Below are positions 36,240 through 48,611 of a stretch of DNA of 64,000 bases, in pieces (positions within the stretch are counted from its first letter, which is position 1; each line of letters begins with the position of its first letter). The notes below the pieces were generated by a model. That model saw only the letters and a program-made list of their open reading frames with translations. It did no database searches and had not been told where the DNA came from. The position numbers and the translations under genes were made by a program. Source of the DNA: Saccharum officinarum (taxonomy: Eukaryota > Streptophyta > Magnoliopsida > Poales > Poaceae); the NCBI GenBank assembly GCA_020631735.1, contig CM036223.1:10950191-11014190 (forward strand), read 5' to 3'.

Positions 36240-36900
36240 TCGGATCTGAAAATATTATTAACTTTGGTATACATGGACTCAAGTCCGGACTCCACAAGCC
36301 GCGGCTCTCTCCTCAGATCGACGAGCAGGCCCTTGTCAAAAAAAAACGACGAGTAGATCGCATCCGCCACCACTGGCCTCTCCTCCGCCGCCCCCACTGC
36401 CCTGCTCAGTCGCCCTTGCCACCGCCCCCACCCCCACCTCGGTTCCCACATCACCCATCGAGGATGGGATCTCCGTCTCCGGCAGCAGTGAAGGAATGAC
36501 CGGATCTGGGGAAGGGAGGAGCGGATCCAGCGAAGGGAGCGGAACCTAGCACCACAGCTGTCTCGCATCGCAGGCTCTCCCTCCTCTCCGTCCTTCCCGA
36601 AGCACGCCCGCGCTCTCTCTACAGAATCCCATTCCACACGCGCCGCCCCAGCCGCAGGCGAGGCGGCGGTGCTGCTGCGTGCTCACCCTCCCCTGCTCTG
36701 CGGACTCGAGGTACCTCCGTCTCCCTCCCAGTGACGCTGCTTTTCTCGCTGTTGCGCCGGCAGGATTCCTGCGGCCGGTTCAGCGCCTCAGCCTGTGGCG
36801 TGCTTGCTCTGGATTGTCGGTGCCACCAAGGTGGTTAGTTCACGGCGATGTTGCTTTGTTCGGCCGCCGGCGGCTTGTTGTTTCGGGGGAATAGTCATCA
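36240..36900. other. GC-rich block inside CACTA, possible captured host sequence
   Basis: GC content and CpG density are clearly higher than in the flanking element DNA, with a splice-donor-like CGAGGTACC at about 36707. No protein domain is recognised. It resembles the 5' UTR/first-exon region of a plant gene. Capture is inference only. Confidence 0.3.
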
Positions 36901-38368
36901 CGCGCTGCAATTGTCAGCTGTCTATGGTCTACCCGTCGAATTATGTTAGTTAGAGGGTGCCTCGGACGGTTGTTAATTGAGACGATTTGGGACCGCTCTA
37001 GATGAGCGGTTGCGCGCAGCCATTAATGATCGCGAGAGAGATGTGCTTGTGTGTTGCGCCAATCACTAGCGCTGCGCTGTATGGGTGCGGGAACAAGGCA
37101 AAGACAGGGCCAGCCGTAGGACCAATAATAGACCTTGACAAGGCACTTCCCGTTCCACTGGAAGGAAGCAACGATCATTTTTCTGTGTTGCTGGTGACTA
37201 TTCCGACGGCACCTTACTGGTGAGGAGTTGGATGGATGATTGCTCGTTTTGTTTGTTCCATTGCTGTCCTGGAAATCCATATATTCCATCCTGGGATTGG
37301 TGCTCCAATTTGTCTGGTTTGCCTTTTGAAGAACTAGACCAACCTAAGAGGAACTCTAGTTTGCCTTATGGGGGGAGTACTGATTTGTGTTTGTTTTCCC
37401 AAAACTGTCTGGGGTTCAGCTGAACCTACTGTCTGCATGCCCGGTGTTTGAGACCTGTTCGGATGAAAGTTTATTGTTGCAGTGAGTTTTCCTTGCCTGG
37501 TGTTCAATCAGTGTACCATCAAACTTTAGCAGAGCATTCATCAAGCGTTCTGTACTAAGGAACTTTTTAGAATTGATATAGTGTCCATCGATGCAAGCAG
37601 CACGTAAGCAAGTATATGGCATATACGCAAGTAGATGGAAGGATATAGTTTGTTTCCTTTTATTTATGAGCAATTAGCTCAAGTTCGTTAGCAGCCAAGG
37701 GCTATATATTCATTGCAGGTTTTGAGAATCTCACCGTACAGGGGAGGTGTTGCCGAAATTTTTAGACGTCTTAATTCGTTTTGTTTTTATTTGCACGAAA
37801 AAGAAGGTGAGAAAGGAGCAGAGGCGACCCCGATCGCCTTCCTCACCGGTGTCGGTCTGCCTGCACCGCGTCGCCTCGCCACTGCACCGACCCTCCACGG
37901 CCCCGCTAGCCTGACTCCACCGCCACCTTAGGTATAACCCCTCTTTCCGTATCATGGTTGTAGGTGGCGAAGCCTAGTTAGGCGTCTCCCGTTCGAAATA
38001 CATACGGTTGGAGGTATGCAAATCTTTGTATATCGATAACCGTATGTGTTTCGAATTGTCCACGTTTTTTTGGACAGCCCGCGGCTGCGTAGATGGATTA
38101 GTTTTCATGGTCTGCTCCTATCCGAGATAGAGTTTCGGTATCACCTCTCTGTTGTTCTCCGGATACACTCTCCTTGTCAGGACATGTATTTGGAGAACAA
38201 CGGGTAGGTGCTGCCGAAATTCATTCTTAGATAGGAGTAGATCATGAAAATTAATCTCATCTACGCATCCGCGGGTGGGATTAGGACCTATCCTCACCTA
38301 TTAGATGGTAGGAACACCGTGTAGATGCAATTGATGCTTATATTACTCGCTGATACATATGTTAGAGG

Positions 38369-39219
38369 ATGGATGACCGTGAGTGGATGTACACGGGCCA
38401 CAGAAGCAAGGTTGATTTCACCAAAGAATGGATGTGCAAAACGGATGAGTTCTTGGAGTCAGCTTTTGGCGAGGCCGGTGGTAATTTCTGTTTTATTCGT
38501 TGCTTATTGATTTTTACATACCTTTGCCTTACTTTAACATTGGGGGTCAAATGTTGTAGGCCCAACTGCTAGAAGAAAGGAGGCTTCGCGAGGAGATGGA
38601 AGCGAGGGCGGTGGAAGAGCGGGAGGCCCAACGACAGAGGATAGAGGAGCTGGTGGGGTTCGTGTCCACTCTTGGCGCCGCTATGGGGCGGACCATGCCA
38701 GCTAGCCTAGTCTTGCCACTTCCTCAAGCAGCTACTCCTGTGAGTACCAATATATTACTTATTATGTTCCAACCTGACATAGGGCACACTAGAAAAAATA
38801 TGCAATCTCAAACATACAATATGGTGTTGGTGGTGACGGCGGTTGTTGTTGTGGTGTGGTGGTGGCAGTTGTGGTGTTCGGGTGGTGGTGGTGTATTGAT
38901 ATGTATGTTCTTGACGGTCATCGTGCCGTTTGTTTTCTTGCAGGGTTTGGAAACCTCTCCGTGCAGGGGAGGTTCTGCCGAAATTTTTTATTGACGGTAT
39001 CCTTTTCATTTTTTTCAGCATCAATCGGGCGTGGCATCGAATCAAATTGGAGGGTCGCCGGCTTCACAGATTGGAGCGTCGCCGGCACCACAGCTTGAGC
39101 CGAATCAAGTGGAAGGGTCGCCGGCTTCACAGATTAGAGCGTCACCGGCACCACAGCTTGCGCCGAATCAAGTGGAAGGGTCGCCTGGAGCATCAAACCA
39201 CGGGCCTCTTCACCCTTGA
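38369..39219 (+). pseudogene. CACTA transposase remnant (N-terminal associated domain joined to Ptta/En/Spm C-terminus)
   Basis: Exon 1 (about 38369-38481) begins MDDREWMYTGHRSKVDFTKE and matches the start of the transposase-associated domain of CACTA TNP2-type proteins. The next exon (about 38561-38740) is a charged coiled-coil LLEERRLREEMEARAVEERE...IEELVGFVSTLGAAMG, like the C-terminal part of Ptta/En/Spm-type proteins. The last exon (about 39020-39219) encodes two copies of a Gln/Ser/Pro repeat (PASQIGASPAPQLEPNQVEG) and a stop. The catalytic transposase and most of both proteins are missing, so this is an internal-deletion derivative. Splice sites are plausible, so a short fusion protein could be made. 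Confidence 0.7.
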
Positions 39220-40100
39220 CAATCGTCGTGATCAGCTTGTTGTGAACTTTGTTAAGAAATTTGGTTGTGCACTTATGAACTTGTGAACTTGTAGCACATT
39301 TGGACTTTTGGTATGAACATGTGATATATGTGAACATGTGGTTCTTATTTATGATTCATGTGATATATTTGTGGTGTTTGAATATGATTTATATTTGTGT
39401 CGCAAATGGAATAATCAAAAAAAAAAATTCAGCTTCTGGTTACTTTGCCTAGTGTCAGGGGTCTGACACTAGGCAAAGGGGCCACACGTGGCACCCCTGG
39501 GAACAGACTTTGCCTAGTGTCAGAAAACTGACACTAGGCAAAGTAGGCAGTTTGCCTAGTGTCGGAGGTCTGACACTAGGCAAAGCTTGGCATATTTGCC
39601 TAGTGTAGGTGGCCTGACACTAGGCAAAGCTTGATATGTTTGCCTAGTGTCGGACATCTGGCACTAGGCAAACCTTGCATACTTTACCGAGTTTCAGACC
39701 TCCGACACTAGGCAAAACGTCCGTTACGATTTCCACCGTCAGTGGAATACTTTTGCCGAGTGGTGTCCTTGACACTAGGCAAACACTTTGCCGAGTGTCC
39801 GAGGTTTGACACTCGGCAAAGTGCTCTTTGCCTAGTCCGCCTCTGCCGACCCTTGTTTGCCTATTGTGACACTAGGCAAACTGTTTGCCTAGTGTTTCTG
39901 GACCTTTGCCTAGTGCCTGCGGCACTAGGCAAATCGCGCGATTCCAGTAGTGAGGTACCAACAAATTAAATAGCATATATGCATGCAATAATTGTAATCC
40001 TGGAATCAACTGTTAAGGTTAGTTCTTCATGGATCCCAGGATGCATGGATCGAGAGCAACTACAAAAATCTGTACTATATATATATATTTTTTGCGAAAC

Positions 40101-40470
<370 letters not shown>

Positions 40471-41239
40471 ATAGAGTATACTCGTGTAATGGTTGTGTCA
40501 CACAACTTGTGTGTTTGGGTTTGTGAGTTTGACACGGTAGAGACAGATTAATAAGCTCAATGCATAATGTATATATATGAGTCTCTCCTTTGAACTACCA
40601 ACAATATATTGTTGCTTCATAATGCTTTCAGCAGTTGGCATAAAATGTTTCCATTTATGAATGCTGATGTCATAGCACAAAAACGTACTGATGATGTTCA
40701 TGTGGATCTAAACCATCCATATCCATCAATATGTAAATCAGAAGATGCATTTCAATGTGCTGGCTCCCCTCAACAGAACATTTATATTCTGTTGATGCTC
40801 GACCTCATCGCCAGCCATAAGATCGACACTGGAGGGCTGAGATTGAGCCACGTCACCTCAGCCTACAGTCCTCCGATGGCATGGCTACGTACCTTCTTGA
40901 CCTCTCAACCCTCCTGTGTTGACCTGACGATAGTCTATGAGCAACGCCATAACTAGGGTGAGCATCTGCCAATGGCGGAGCCTCGTGGAGGTGAACCTGG
41001 TCTCTTGCCCTCCTGGTTGCATGTTTTGTCACTGCATATATATAGTATTGCTCTCATCCAATTGCTATGTAACGCCGGTGTGTTTGATGGAAATTCACAC
41101 AAGTGTCTCAACCTCTGTGAGAAACTTGCAGCCGGAGGGTCATCTCTAAGTTCTAGCTGTGGCAAGAAACCTCCAAAACCTAGAACTTGGGTGTTCTGGG
41201 TTATAGGTCTAGGGCAATTGCATAATCAGTTCGATTAAT

Positions 41240-41386
41240 TGTAATCTTAGAAAGGTTGTTTTCTGGTTTGTTTTGTTTTGTTTTACCCCATCTTACCTTG
41301 GTCCTAGTAAGAGGGGTTCTTATATGGATCACTCTATTTCCCTATAATACAAAGATATGCCGTTCTCCTGCGTGTTCGAGAAAAAA
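41240..41386 (+). mobile_element. LINE 3' tail remnant
   Basis: Ends ATGCCGTTCTCCTGCGTGTT followed by CGAGAAAAAA at about 41356-41386, the same signature as the L1-type element ending near 11950. No coding part is recognised upstream, so this is a short 5'-truncated insertion. Its left boundary is unclear. Confidence 0.5.
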
Positions 41387-41409
41387 TTGCTACATATGTA
41401 AAAATGACG

Positions 41410-42490
41410 GTGCTAGCGCCCAACATCCGGATGGACGCCCGTGTTTTATGCCCGCGCCTGCACTCGTTTCATGCTCTCCACGTGGGGCCCGCGTCGCTCG
41501 AGCGAGAAGAGCGGGAGGGGGCGGCACCTCTGGTTTGAAAGGACCCGACTGCAACGTCGTATGGATACCTAGCCAGGACTGCAACGTCGTATGAAAGGAC
41601 CCGACTGCAACGTCGTATGGACCCGACTGGGAGGAGGGCACACTGAGACGAGACAACAAAAGACGAGGAGGAAGATGCAACACCCAATTTACTTTTCAAA
41701 CATATCAGTGCAACACTTGCAACATACGTGTGGAGACAGATGTAACTCTTGAAATATGCGTCCGAAACACTTGCAAAACACACCTGAAAAACACTTGAAA
41801 CCATGGTAAACATACGCAATATCTAGATAAAACACTGGCAAACATATGTGTGAAACATATACAACATCTAGATAAACACACTTACAACATAGGTCTGAAA
41901 AAACAGATGAAACATTGGGAACTGAAGCTTGCAACATACGTGTGGAACCATTGCAACATATGCAACATCCCGATCTACTTTCGGAACATCCGTATAAAAC
42001 ACTTGCAACATACCTATATGAAACATCTGAAACACTTGAAACATACGCTTGCAACATGCGCTTGAAAGCGCAACATCTACTTGCTTGGACGAAATAGAGG
42101 CTCGTCGACGCGGAGCTCGATGCCACAGAGTGATGAGGGGGATGCCAGCAGGCATGCAGCTGCGCGGCTCCAACAGTAGGGCTGGCGGGTGCGGTCCCCC
42201 GTGGTGAGGCGCCCCTATGGTGGAGGCGGCAGCACTACCCGCGACGAGCACACATGCGCTGCCTGTGGGGACCTCTCGGCAAGGAGCCGCTGCGGTGGAG
42301 GCGGCAGCGCCCCGCACGAGCGCATGCGCTGCCTATGGCGAGCAACCCTATGCTGGAGAAGGTGAGCAGGGGCGGAGCGGCATGGTGGAGTCGGACACAG
42401 TTTTGATAGCACGATGGATAAGGCCTTCTGAACGAGCGGACATGAGTGGGTCAACGGGTGAGTCCCGCCGTACAGGCGGACGGACGCCCC
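41410..42490. repeat. TTGCAACAT-rich dispersed element, copy 1
   Basis: Begins GTGCTAGCGCCCAACATCCG. A GC-rich part follows, then 41690-42075 made of degenerate units of GCAACAT, GAAACA and ACACTTG, then a GC-rich tail (GCGGAGCTCGATGCCAC...). Copy 2 at 45679-46560 has the same order and orientation. The ends resemble Mutator-like termini, but I could not match a left end to a right end. No coding is supported. Confidence 0.55.
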
Positions 42491-43668
42491 TATTCTAATC
42501 ATTATTGATGTAAAAACTGCTCTGTCAAGCTGTGAAGCTATGCATGAAAAAAGAGAAACCTAAACTGTAGGGAACAAATAAAAAAATGATAGAAGAGCCT
42601 AATACTACATCATATTGCTGCTACCTGCTATAATTGTCATTGAATTTTTCTTAGACCCTCATTGTTTTCTGTCCACGCTCCGACACTGCATCTACCCCCT
42701 GTGTATGCTCATAAAATCCACTCTCAGCAGTTTAACTCCAATCATTTTTCTTTGCATTCCAAAGATATACCCAAACTGGACGAATTGCATCGTCAAAATT
42801 TAGAGATGCTAGCTGCGCGTCAACAACCTTTTCTGCCATGGAATAAATGGGATCAACATTTTGGTCATGGTTTTGTAAAATGCTTTGGTTTTGACTTTTG
42901 AGGGGAAAAACAATGTGTATGTTTTTGCATTGGACGCAACAAAATTTGTAGTTTCAAAAAAACATGATATCGCTAAAGTAGTTATTAGTTTGGATACACA
43001 TGACTAGTTATTAGTTGAGGCTAAAAATTAGTCAAAATTTAGTTATGGTTGGTTAGGTATTGGCTTGAGTGTGTGCTTGCTATGTGAGCGTTTGCATCTG
43101 TAACTGGGTCTCGCAGAAAAAAAATAGTTAAAGACTTGATAAAAAATTAGCCCGTCTATTAGCTCTCATGTTTTAATATCCACTAGAGCTAATTTGAGCT
43201 AAAAATTAGCTAGCTAATAATTAGCCATGGTATCCAACATGCCCTTAGTCACATGGTTTAATACCATGAGATTTAATGCCCGACGATGTACCATCAGTCC
43301 GTCACACATTATTTTCATGAGCGCAAAAGCATACTTCGTGACGTGTGTTTCGTACTCTCATAAAATTTTTGTTTTCTGATAGCGACATGAGAGTAAGGAC
43401 TATGAAATTTACAAGAACTTTACGATTTAACTCAGCAAGGGGTGCTATGGCATGTGACAACACACGATCTTCTTATCTTGCAATAAAGCATAAAAATACT
43501 ATCGTACTTGAAAAGCAAATTTTATCTCGACTTGCCTATTCTTGTGAACAGTCATCACGCCAAATTCGAGAGGTGGTGGACTGAAGTGGTAGAGCACCCG
43601 CAGCGTGGACAGTGAAAATGTCACATCAAAATTCAAATCAATTTCAGGCTTTAGATTGCAGTGTTTTA
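42491..43668. other. Spacer without recognised gene
   Basis: AT-rich. A short stretch at 43010-43240 with repeated CTAAAAATTAG words looks like decayed MITE DNA. Nothing else is supported. Confidence 0.35.
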
Positions 43669-43890
43669 AGGGTGTTTGGTTGCTGGCCGTCACTCGCCAC
43701 GCCACGCTCGCTCCTGCCACACTGCTTTGGCTAATATTTGGTTTGTACTTACATTGAGGCAGCAACGTAACTTTTCTGTATTGGTTTTCGTCAAGCTATG
43801 ACGGCTACTCTCCTCATCACACATCACCACAGCTCTGGTGGCTGCGCCACGACTCGGTTGGCGTGCTGTGGCTGCACACCAAACAGCCCC
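43669..43890. mobile_element. Tourist-like (PIF/Harbinger) MITE
   Basis: A 222-bp GC-rich element with TTA on both sides (43666-43668 and 43891-43893). The termini AGGGTGTTTGG and CCAAACAGCCCC are inverted. Non-coding. Confidence 0.7.
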
Positions 43891-44246
43891 TTAGGCATCG
43901 TTTCATAGGACCCACTACCTGAATGACAAAAAGTGTTTTGGCATTGTTTTGATTGGCTAAGTCACCGTATTTCAACTATTCTTGCCACTTGATTCAACAG
44001 AGAAACAATATTTTAATTAGGGATGCAAGACAATTGTACGTAAACCCGCAAATAATCTTAACTTTTATGAATTATTACATATAAATCCACAAAAATTAAG
44101 TTTATTTATAGGTTCGCGGACGACCCACCTTGCATCTCTAATTTTAGTTTGTGGCATCAAGGCTAGTAGAAGTATCTAGGTCAACATATTTGTTCCAAAA
44201 ATATCGCACCTTACAGTGTTCAGACATAGATGATTCTTCTTCTCAC

Positions 44247-44455
44247 TTTATGGAGCATCACTTTTCTTAACATTGTGGATATAGATGATCATAAGGCTCG
44301 TGGCCTGTCAACATGTGTTTGTGACCCGATGTTTTGGCTCGATCTAGGCACCTTTATGGAGCATCACTTTTCCTAACATTGTGGATGATGATCATAAGGC
44401 TCGTGTCCTGTCAACATGGGTTTGTGGCCCGATGTTTTGGTTCGATCTAGGCATG
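44247..44455 (+). repeat. Tandem duplication, two units of about 105 bp
   Basis: The unit starting TTTATGGAGCATCACTTTTC and ending near CGATCTAGGCA is repeated once with about ten differences and a small deletion. No coding function seen. Confidence 0.8.
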
Positions 44456-44618
44456 ATGGCCATCAGGCTCATGCCAGTCTGATCGACTCTAGGGCCATGC
44501 CTATGTCGCTGCCTTGGCACAACGTGCCCACCTAGTCCAACTTGATTAAATGGTGACCCAAAGATAGTCCATTATCCCACATTATATATAACTCACAAAC
44601 AAAAACTAAACCCTAGCT

Positions 44619-45273
44619 ACGCCGACACAGGATGGCCATCCGAACGGTCAAGCCACACCCGACCCTTCTACGCCGACAAAGGACGGCCAAGCGGACAGCC
44701 AAGCCACGTCCGACCCTAGTGACATGACTCCCACGCCGCGCGAGGCCGCTAGGCGCCTCGCACGGTGGAGGTGCAGCTCAAGTGAAGGTCGCCTTGAATC
44801 GCCACTCCACTAGGGCAGAAGGCGGCAACAAAAATGCCCCTGCCAACCAGGAGCTGATGGATTGCCGCTCAACCGCTGGAACACATATCGACCTCTAGAC
44901 GGGGCGAGGTACTCTTCATGAAAAAGATGGGCACCCTCTCACAGGTGACACCAACTTCACCCATGTCCAAGCGAGCATACGACGCCTTCTTCACAGGGAA
45001 CTTGACGTCGAGCCAAGTTACAGCTCTAGACGAGTTGTTTCTAGCGACCAACAATAGGGCTGGTAGAAGAGCCGCTTGTACCCCGACGTGCTCTTCTCGG
45101 ATGACGGGGTAGGAGCGTGCAGACCGTAGCTCTGTGTAGTAATAGGAAGGTCTAGCCTATATGGCTATAACCGGTAGACCTCCTAGGGCGCTCGTCAGAG
45201 TGCGTCATTTGTATAGTTAAACTCTTCTAGCTAAATTACAATTATGTGCAAATCTTTTACGTATTCGAGAAAT
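44619..45273 (+). mobile_element. 5'-truncated LINE-like insertion with 17-bp target-site duplication
   Basis: A 655-bp segment between perfect copies of AAAACTAAACCCTAGCT (44602-44618 and 45274-45290). It ends TTTTACGTATTCGAGAAAT, like other L1-type tails in this window. The contents do not resemble an RT or zf-RVT domain; a 64-codon frame at 44918-45112 has no known motif. It is probably a LINE 3' end or a LINE-mobilised transcript. Confidence 0.75.
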
Positions 45274-45678
45274 AAAACTAAACCCTAGCTTGCCTCCTCT
45301 CATGCAGCCTCTGCCTTCTTTTCCTCTCTTCTTGCAACCGCAGCTGAGGCGACGCAAAGCGTAGGCATGGTGAGGCAGCGCAGGTGCACGCTAGCGGAAC
45401 AGCATGGGCCCGCGGTGACCAGGGATGGCCGGCACGGAACAGCGGCGGAGCAACTTAAGCATGATGGGCTTATCGGGCCTCTAGATTAGACCGACCTAAC
45501 CAAGCCAGAGACATGCCTTGCCTGAGCCAAGAGTGGACCCCAAGAACAAATACGACATCACATAATTTGCTAACAGGGCTGTACCAGCCCAATCTTTATC
45601 AGACAATGTTTGAATGGGCCGTCCATTTAATAACAATCTACAGTATAATGGTGGGTGCTTCGTATAGATAACCGAAAC

Positions 45679-46560
45679 GTCTAGCACCCGAACGTCCAGA
45701 CGGCGGTAGCGTCCAGTCACCCACACCTGCTTCATGTGGGGACTCGCACTGCACCATGTCCCATGCGCGCTTCGTGTCCCGCGACGCTATGTGTCCCGCG
45801 CTCGCACCGTGGCGCTCCCTCCACACCCACACGCATGCAGGTGGACCCTGCAGCTGCATCAGGTGGCCTCTTGCAGATGGATCCGACTGCAACATGTGCA
45901 ACACCAGATCTACTTTTGCAACATCTGGATAAAACACTTGCAATATACGTCCAAAACAATTGAAACACTTGCAACATAGTTTGAAACACCAAGAAAAACA
46001 CTTGTGTAGTTATTGCAAAACATACAATATCCAAATAAAACACTTGTAACATATATGTGAAACCTATGCAACATCTGGATGAAACACACTTGCAACATGT
46101 GCTTGAAAAAATAGATGAAACATTGGGGACAGACGTTTGCAACATAAGTGTACAACCATTGCAACATATGCAACATCCCGATCTACTTTTGCAACATCTA
46201 TACAAAACATTTGCAACATACCTATGAAACAACTGAAACAGTTGAAACATACTCTTGCAACATACGCTTTCAGTGCAATGTGTCACCTTGCTGCTTGGAC
46301 CAATGGAGCTTGACACCGGTGCGGAGCTCAATGCCACGGAGTGCACGGAGGTTGTCGGTGGCATGGACCTCAGCAGTGGCCGTGGCAGGCGGATGGAGCG
46401 CGGCCGCCGCGGGAGGAGCGCGTCCGGATGGCGAGTGGAGTAGGCGGAGTCTATCCCGCGAGTAGGGGTGGCGCGGGCGAGTGGAGTCCGTCCTGCGAGC
46501 GCCGGGGGGGTGGAGGGTGCGGAGGGTAGGAGAGGAGGGCAGGGTAGAGCGAGTGTGTGA
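45679..46560. repeat. TTGCAACAT-rich dispersed element, copy 2
   Basis: Begins GTCTAGCACCCGAACGTCCA, like copy 1. The TTGCAACAT array is at 45885-46275, followed by GCGGAGCTCAATGCCACGGAG and a GC-rich tail. Contig 1 ends inside the reverse-complement of this element (18905 pairs with 46105). Confidence 0.55.
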
Positions 46561-46879
46561 CATGGACGAGGTCTGTGTATGAGTGGATGAGGATGAAAGG
46601 GATTCACAATCTCCACTCTAGAAAAAAATTCTCCACTCCACAGACCACAGTGATCCACACTGCATGCCGCTCATAGTCTTATCCAAGTCAGAGTGTAGCT
46701 TGAGATATTTGACCATCCATCTATCCCTTTCGCTTCCATGAGTGGCCTGTCCTGCTCCTGCCAAAGTGGCAGACGCGGCGGCGGCTATCATATTGTCGGC
46801 GCTCATCCATGAGTTGGCAGTTTGGCACTTGCAAGAAAGTCTCTGTTGCATTGCTTGGCAAAGCTAGCCCAGCAGGGAA

Positions 46880-46892
46880 TATATATATATAT
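46880..46892 (+). promoter_or_regulatory. TATA-like tract of PGIP-like gene 1
   Basis: An ATATATATATAT tract about 45-57 bp upstream of the start codon at 46937. Confidence 0.45.
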
Positions 46893-46936
46893 CCATAGCC
46901 AGCTGCGGGCTGCAGCGACCCCCGTGCACGTTCAAG

Positions 46937-47962
46937 ATGAAGACGACGACGACGGCGAAGCGCACCTCCCTCGTCCTCCTCCTCCTCCTCCTTGCTGCGG
47001 CTTCGGCCGCCGCTGCCTCCTCAAGCAAGGACCGCTGCCATTCCGACGACAAGAAAGCGCTGCTGGCCATCAACGCGGCGTTCGGCACCCCCTACCACTT
47101 CGCGTCCTGGACGCCCGACTCCTCGTGCTGCGACTGGTACGGCGTCGACTGCGATCCCTTCACCGGCCGCGTCGTCGGCCTCTCCATCTTCCAGGACGCC
47201 AACCTCACCGGCATCATCCCCGACGCCATCGCCGGCCTCGCCCACCTCCGGAACCTCATGCTGCACCACCTCCCGGGCATCTCCGGCCCCATCCCGCCCG
47301 CCATCGCCAAGCTCTCCAACCTCTCCATGCTCATCATCTCCTACACCGGCATCTCCGGCCCCGTGCCGTCGTTCCTGGGCAAGCTCACCGCGCTCACCTT
47401 GCTCGAGCTGCCATTCAACTCCCTCACGGGCGCCATACCCGCGTCGCTCGCCGCCCTCCCGTACCTCTCCGGGATCGACCTCAGCCGCAACCGCCTCACC
47501 GGTGCCATCCCTCCGCTGCTCCTCAGCAGGTCCCCCGACCAGGCCTACCTCGTGCTGTCGCACAACAACCTGTCCGGCGGCATCCCCGCCGAGTTCGCCG
47601 CCGTTAACTTCGCGCACCTCGACCTGTCGCGTAACGCACTCACCGGCGGCGGCGCGTCGGCCCTGTTCGGCAGAGGAAAGGAGCTGCAGTACCTGGACCT
47701 GTCGCGCAACGCGCTGAGCTTCAACCTCTCCGGCGTGGAGCTGCCGGAGCAGCTCTACTTCGTGGACGTGAGCCACAACGCCATCTACGGCGGCATCCCG
47801 GCGCAGGTGGCGAACCTGACCAACCTGCAGTTCTTCAACGTCAGCTACAACCGGCTCTGCGGCGGCGTGCCCAGCGGCGGCAACATGGCGAGGTTCGATG
47901 CCTACAACTACCAGCACAACAAGTGCTTGTGTGGACCTCCGCTGCCGACATGCAACAAGTGA
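46937..47962 (+). CDS. PGIP-like leucine-rich-repeat protein 1, intact copy
   Basis: Secreted LRR protein of 341 residues in one exon. A signal peptide of about 30 residues ([16 protein letters not shown]) is followed by an N-cap with [16 protein letters not shown] and [10 protein letters not shown]. About ten extracytoplasmic-type LRRs follow (for example [18 protein letters not shown] and LSGGIPAEF). The C-cap is [16 protein letters not shown] and [10 protein letters not shown]. All eight cap cysteines expected of a PGIP appear present. This family inhibits pathogen polygalacturonases in the apoplast. It is closely related to PGIP-like gene 2. The other copy (17057-18075) differs by four single-base deletions. 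Target specificity is unknown. Confidence 0.92.
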   Translation: MKTTTTAKRTSLVLLLLLLAAASAAAASSSKDRCHSDDKKALLAINAAFGTPYHFASWTPDSSCCDWYGVDCDPFTGRVVGLSIFQDANLTGIIPDAIAGLAHLRNLMLHHLPGISGPIPPAIAKLSNLSMLIISYTGISGPVPSFLGKLTALTLLELPFNSLTGAIPASLAALPYLSGIDLSRNRLTGAIPPLLLSRSPDQAYLVLSHNNLSGGIPAEFAAVNFAHLDLSRNALTGGGASALFGRGKELQYLDLSRNALSFNLSGVELPEQLYFVDVSHNAIYGGIPAQVANLTNLQFFNVSYNRLCGGVPSGGNMARFDAYNYQHNKCLCGPPLPTCNK

Positions 47963-48611
47963 TCGATCTACTATATAGCAAGCAGTCGTTCATGAGAAGA
48001 GATATGTCATCAGTTGTACGAACTCTTAATCATTTTTAATAAACGAAATTAAATGATGGAGCCATGCAACCTTGACATGTAAGTGATGGCGCCATGCAAG
48101 TCTTTGCATGAGAAATTTCTCCTAGACAAACCACGGTTCCGATTTCAAAAAAATGAGAAACTGAGAATAGCACCGGACTGTGGGTTGCAAAACATGTACA
48201 AGTGAATGAGTGATCATAACTTTGAGAGCAATTGATTCACAAGATGCAAAAGACAAGAATGAATTCTATTTCCCAATGTATAGGCTTTTGGAAGAAGTCA
48301 CTCCATCTAACATACACAAACGGCATAGTTATGACCAACGACCGCACAAAAGTACACTCACGGTGTAGTGCACCAAAGTAGCGACTGTAATCTTGATTAG
48401 AGAGGAATCAGGAAAAAAATCACAGACGTGGTTCATAACATTTGCACTGCACTCTTGATCGCTACAATGGCAAAAAAAGTCATTTAAAATCCTGCATAAC
48501 TTCACTCAAGATCATGGTGGTGCACTAGAGCTTGAAGTGAGGTCTTGGATGGTCAACATCAGTGCCAACCTAGATATTTGAGCTTAACAACAAAATCACT
48601 GTTTACTATAA

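Larger units (their letters stand above)
34478..39955 (+). mobile_element. Complete non-autonomous CACTA (En/Spm) transposon
   Basis: The element proper is 34481-39952 (5472 bp), with termini CACTACTGGAA and TTCCAGTAGTG and a 3-bp target duplication AGG (34478-34480 and 39953-39955). Both ends carry about 400-500 bp of subterminal repeats in both orientations, mixing TTTGCCTAGTGTC with TTTGCCGAGTGTC. Inside are a roughly 460-bp-arm inverted repeat (34890-35832), a GC-rich block (36240-36900), and short transposase-related exons (38369-39219). No catalytic transposase domain is present, so movement would need a helper element. It sits 250 bp 3' of PGIP-like gene 2 in both copies of that locus. 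Confidence 0.95.
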
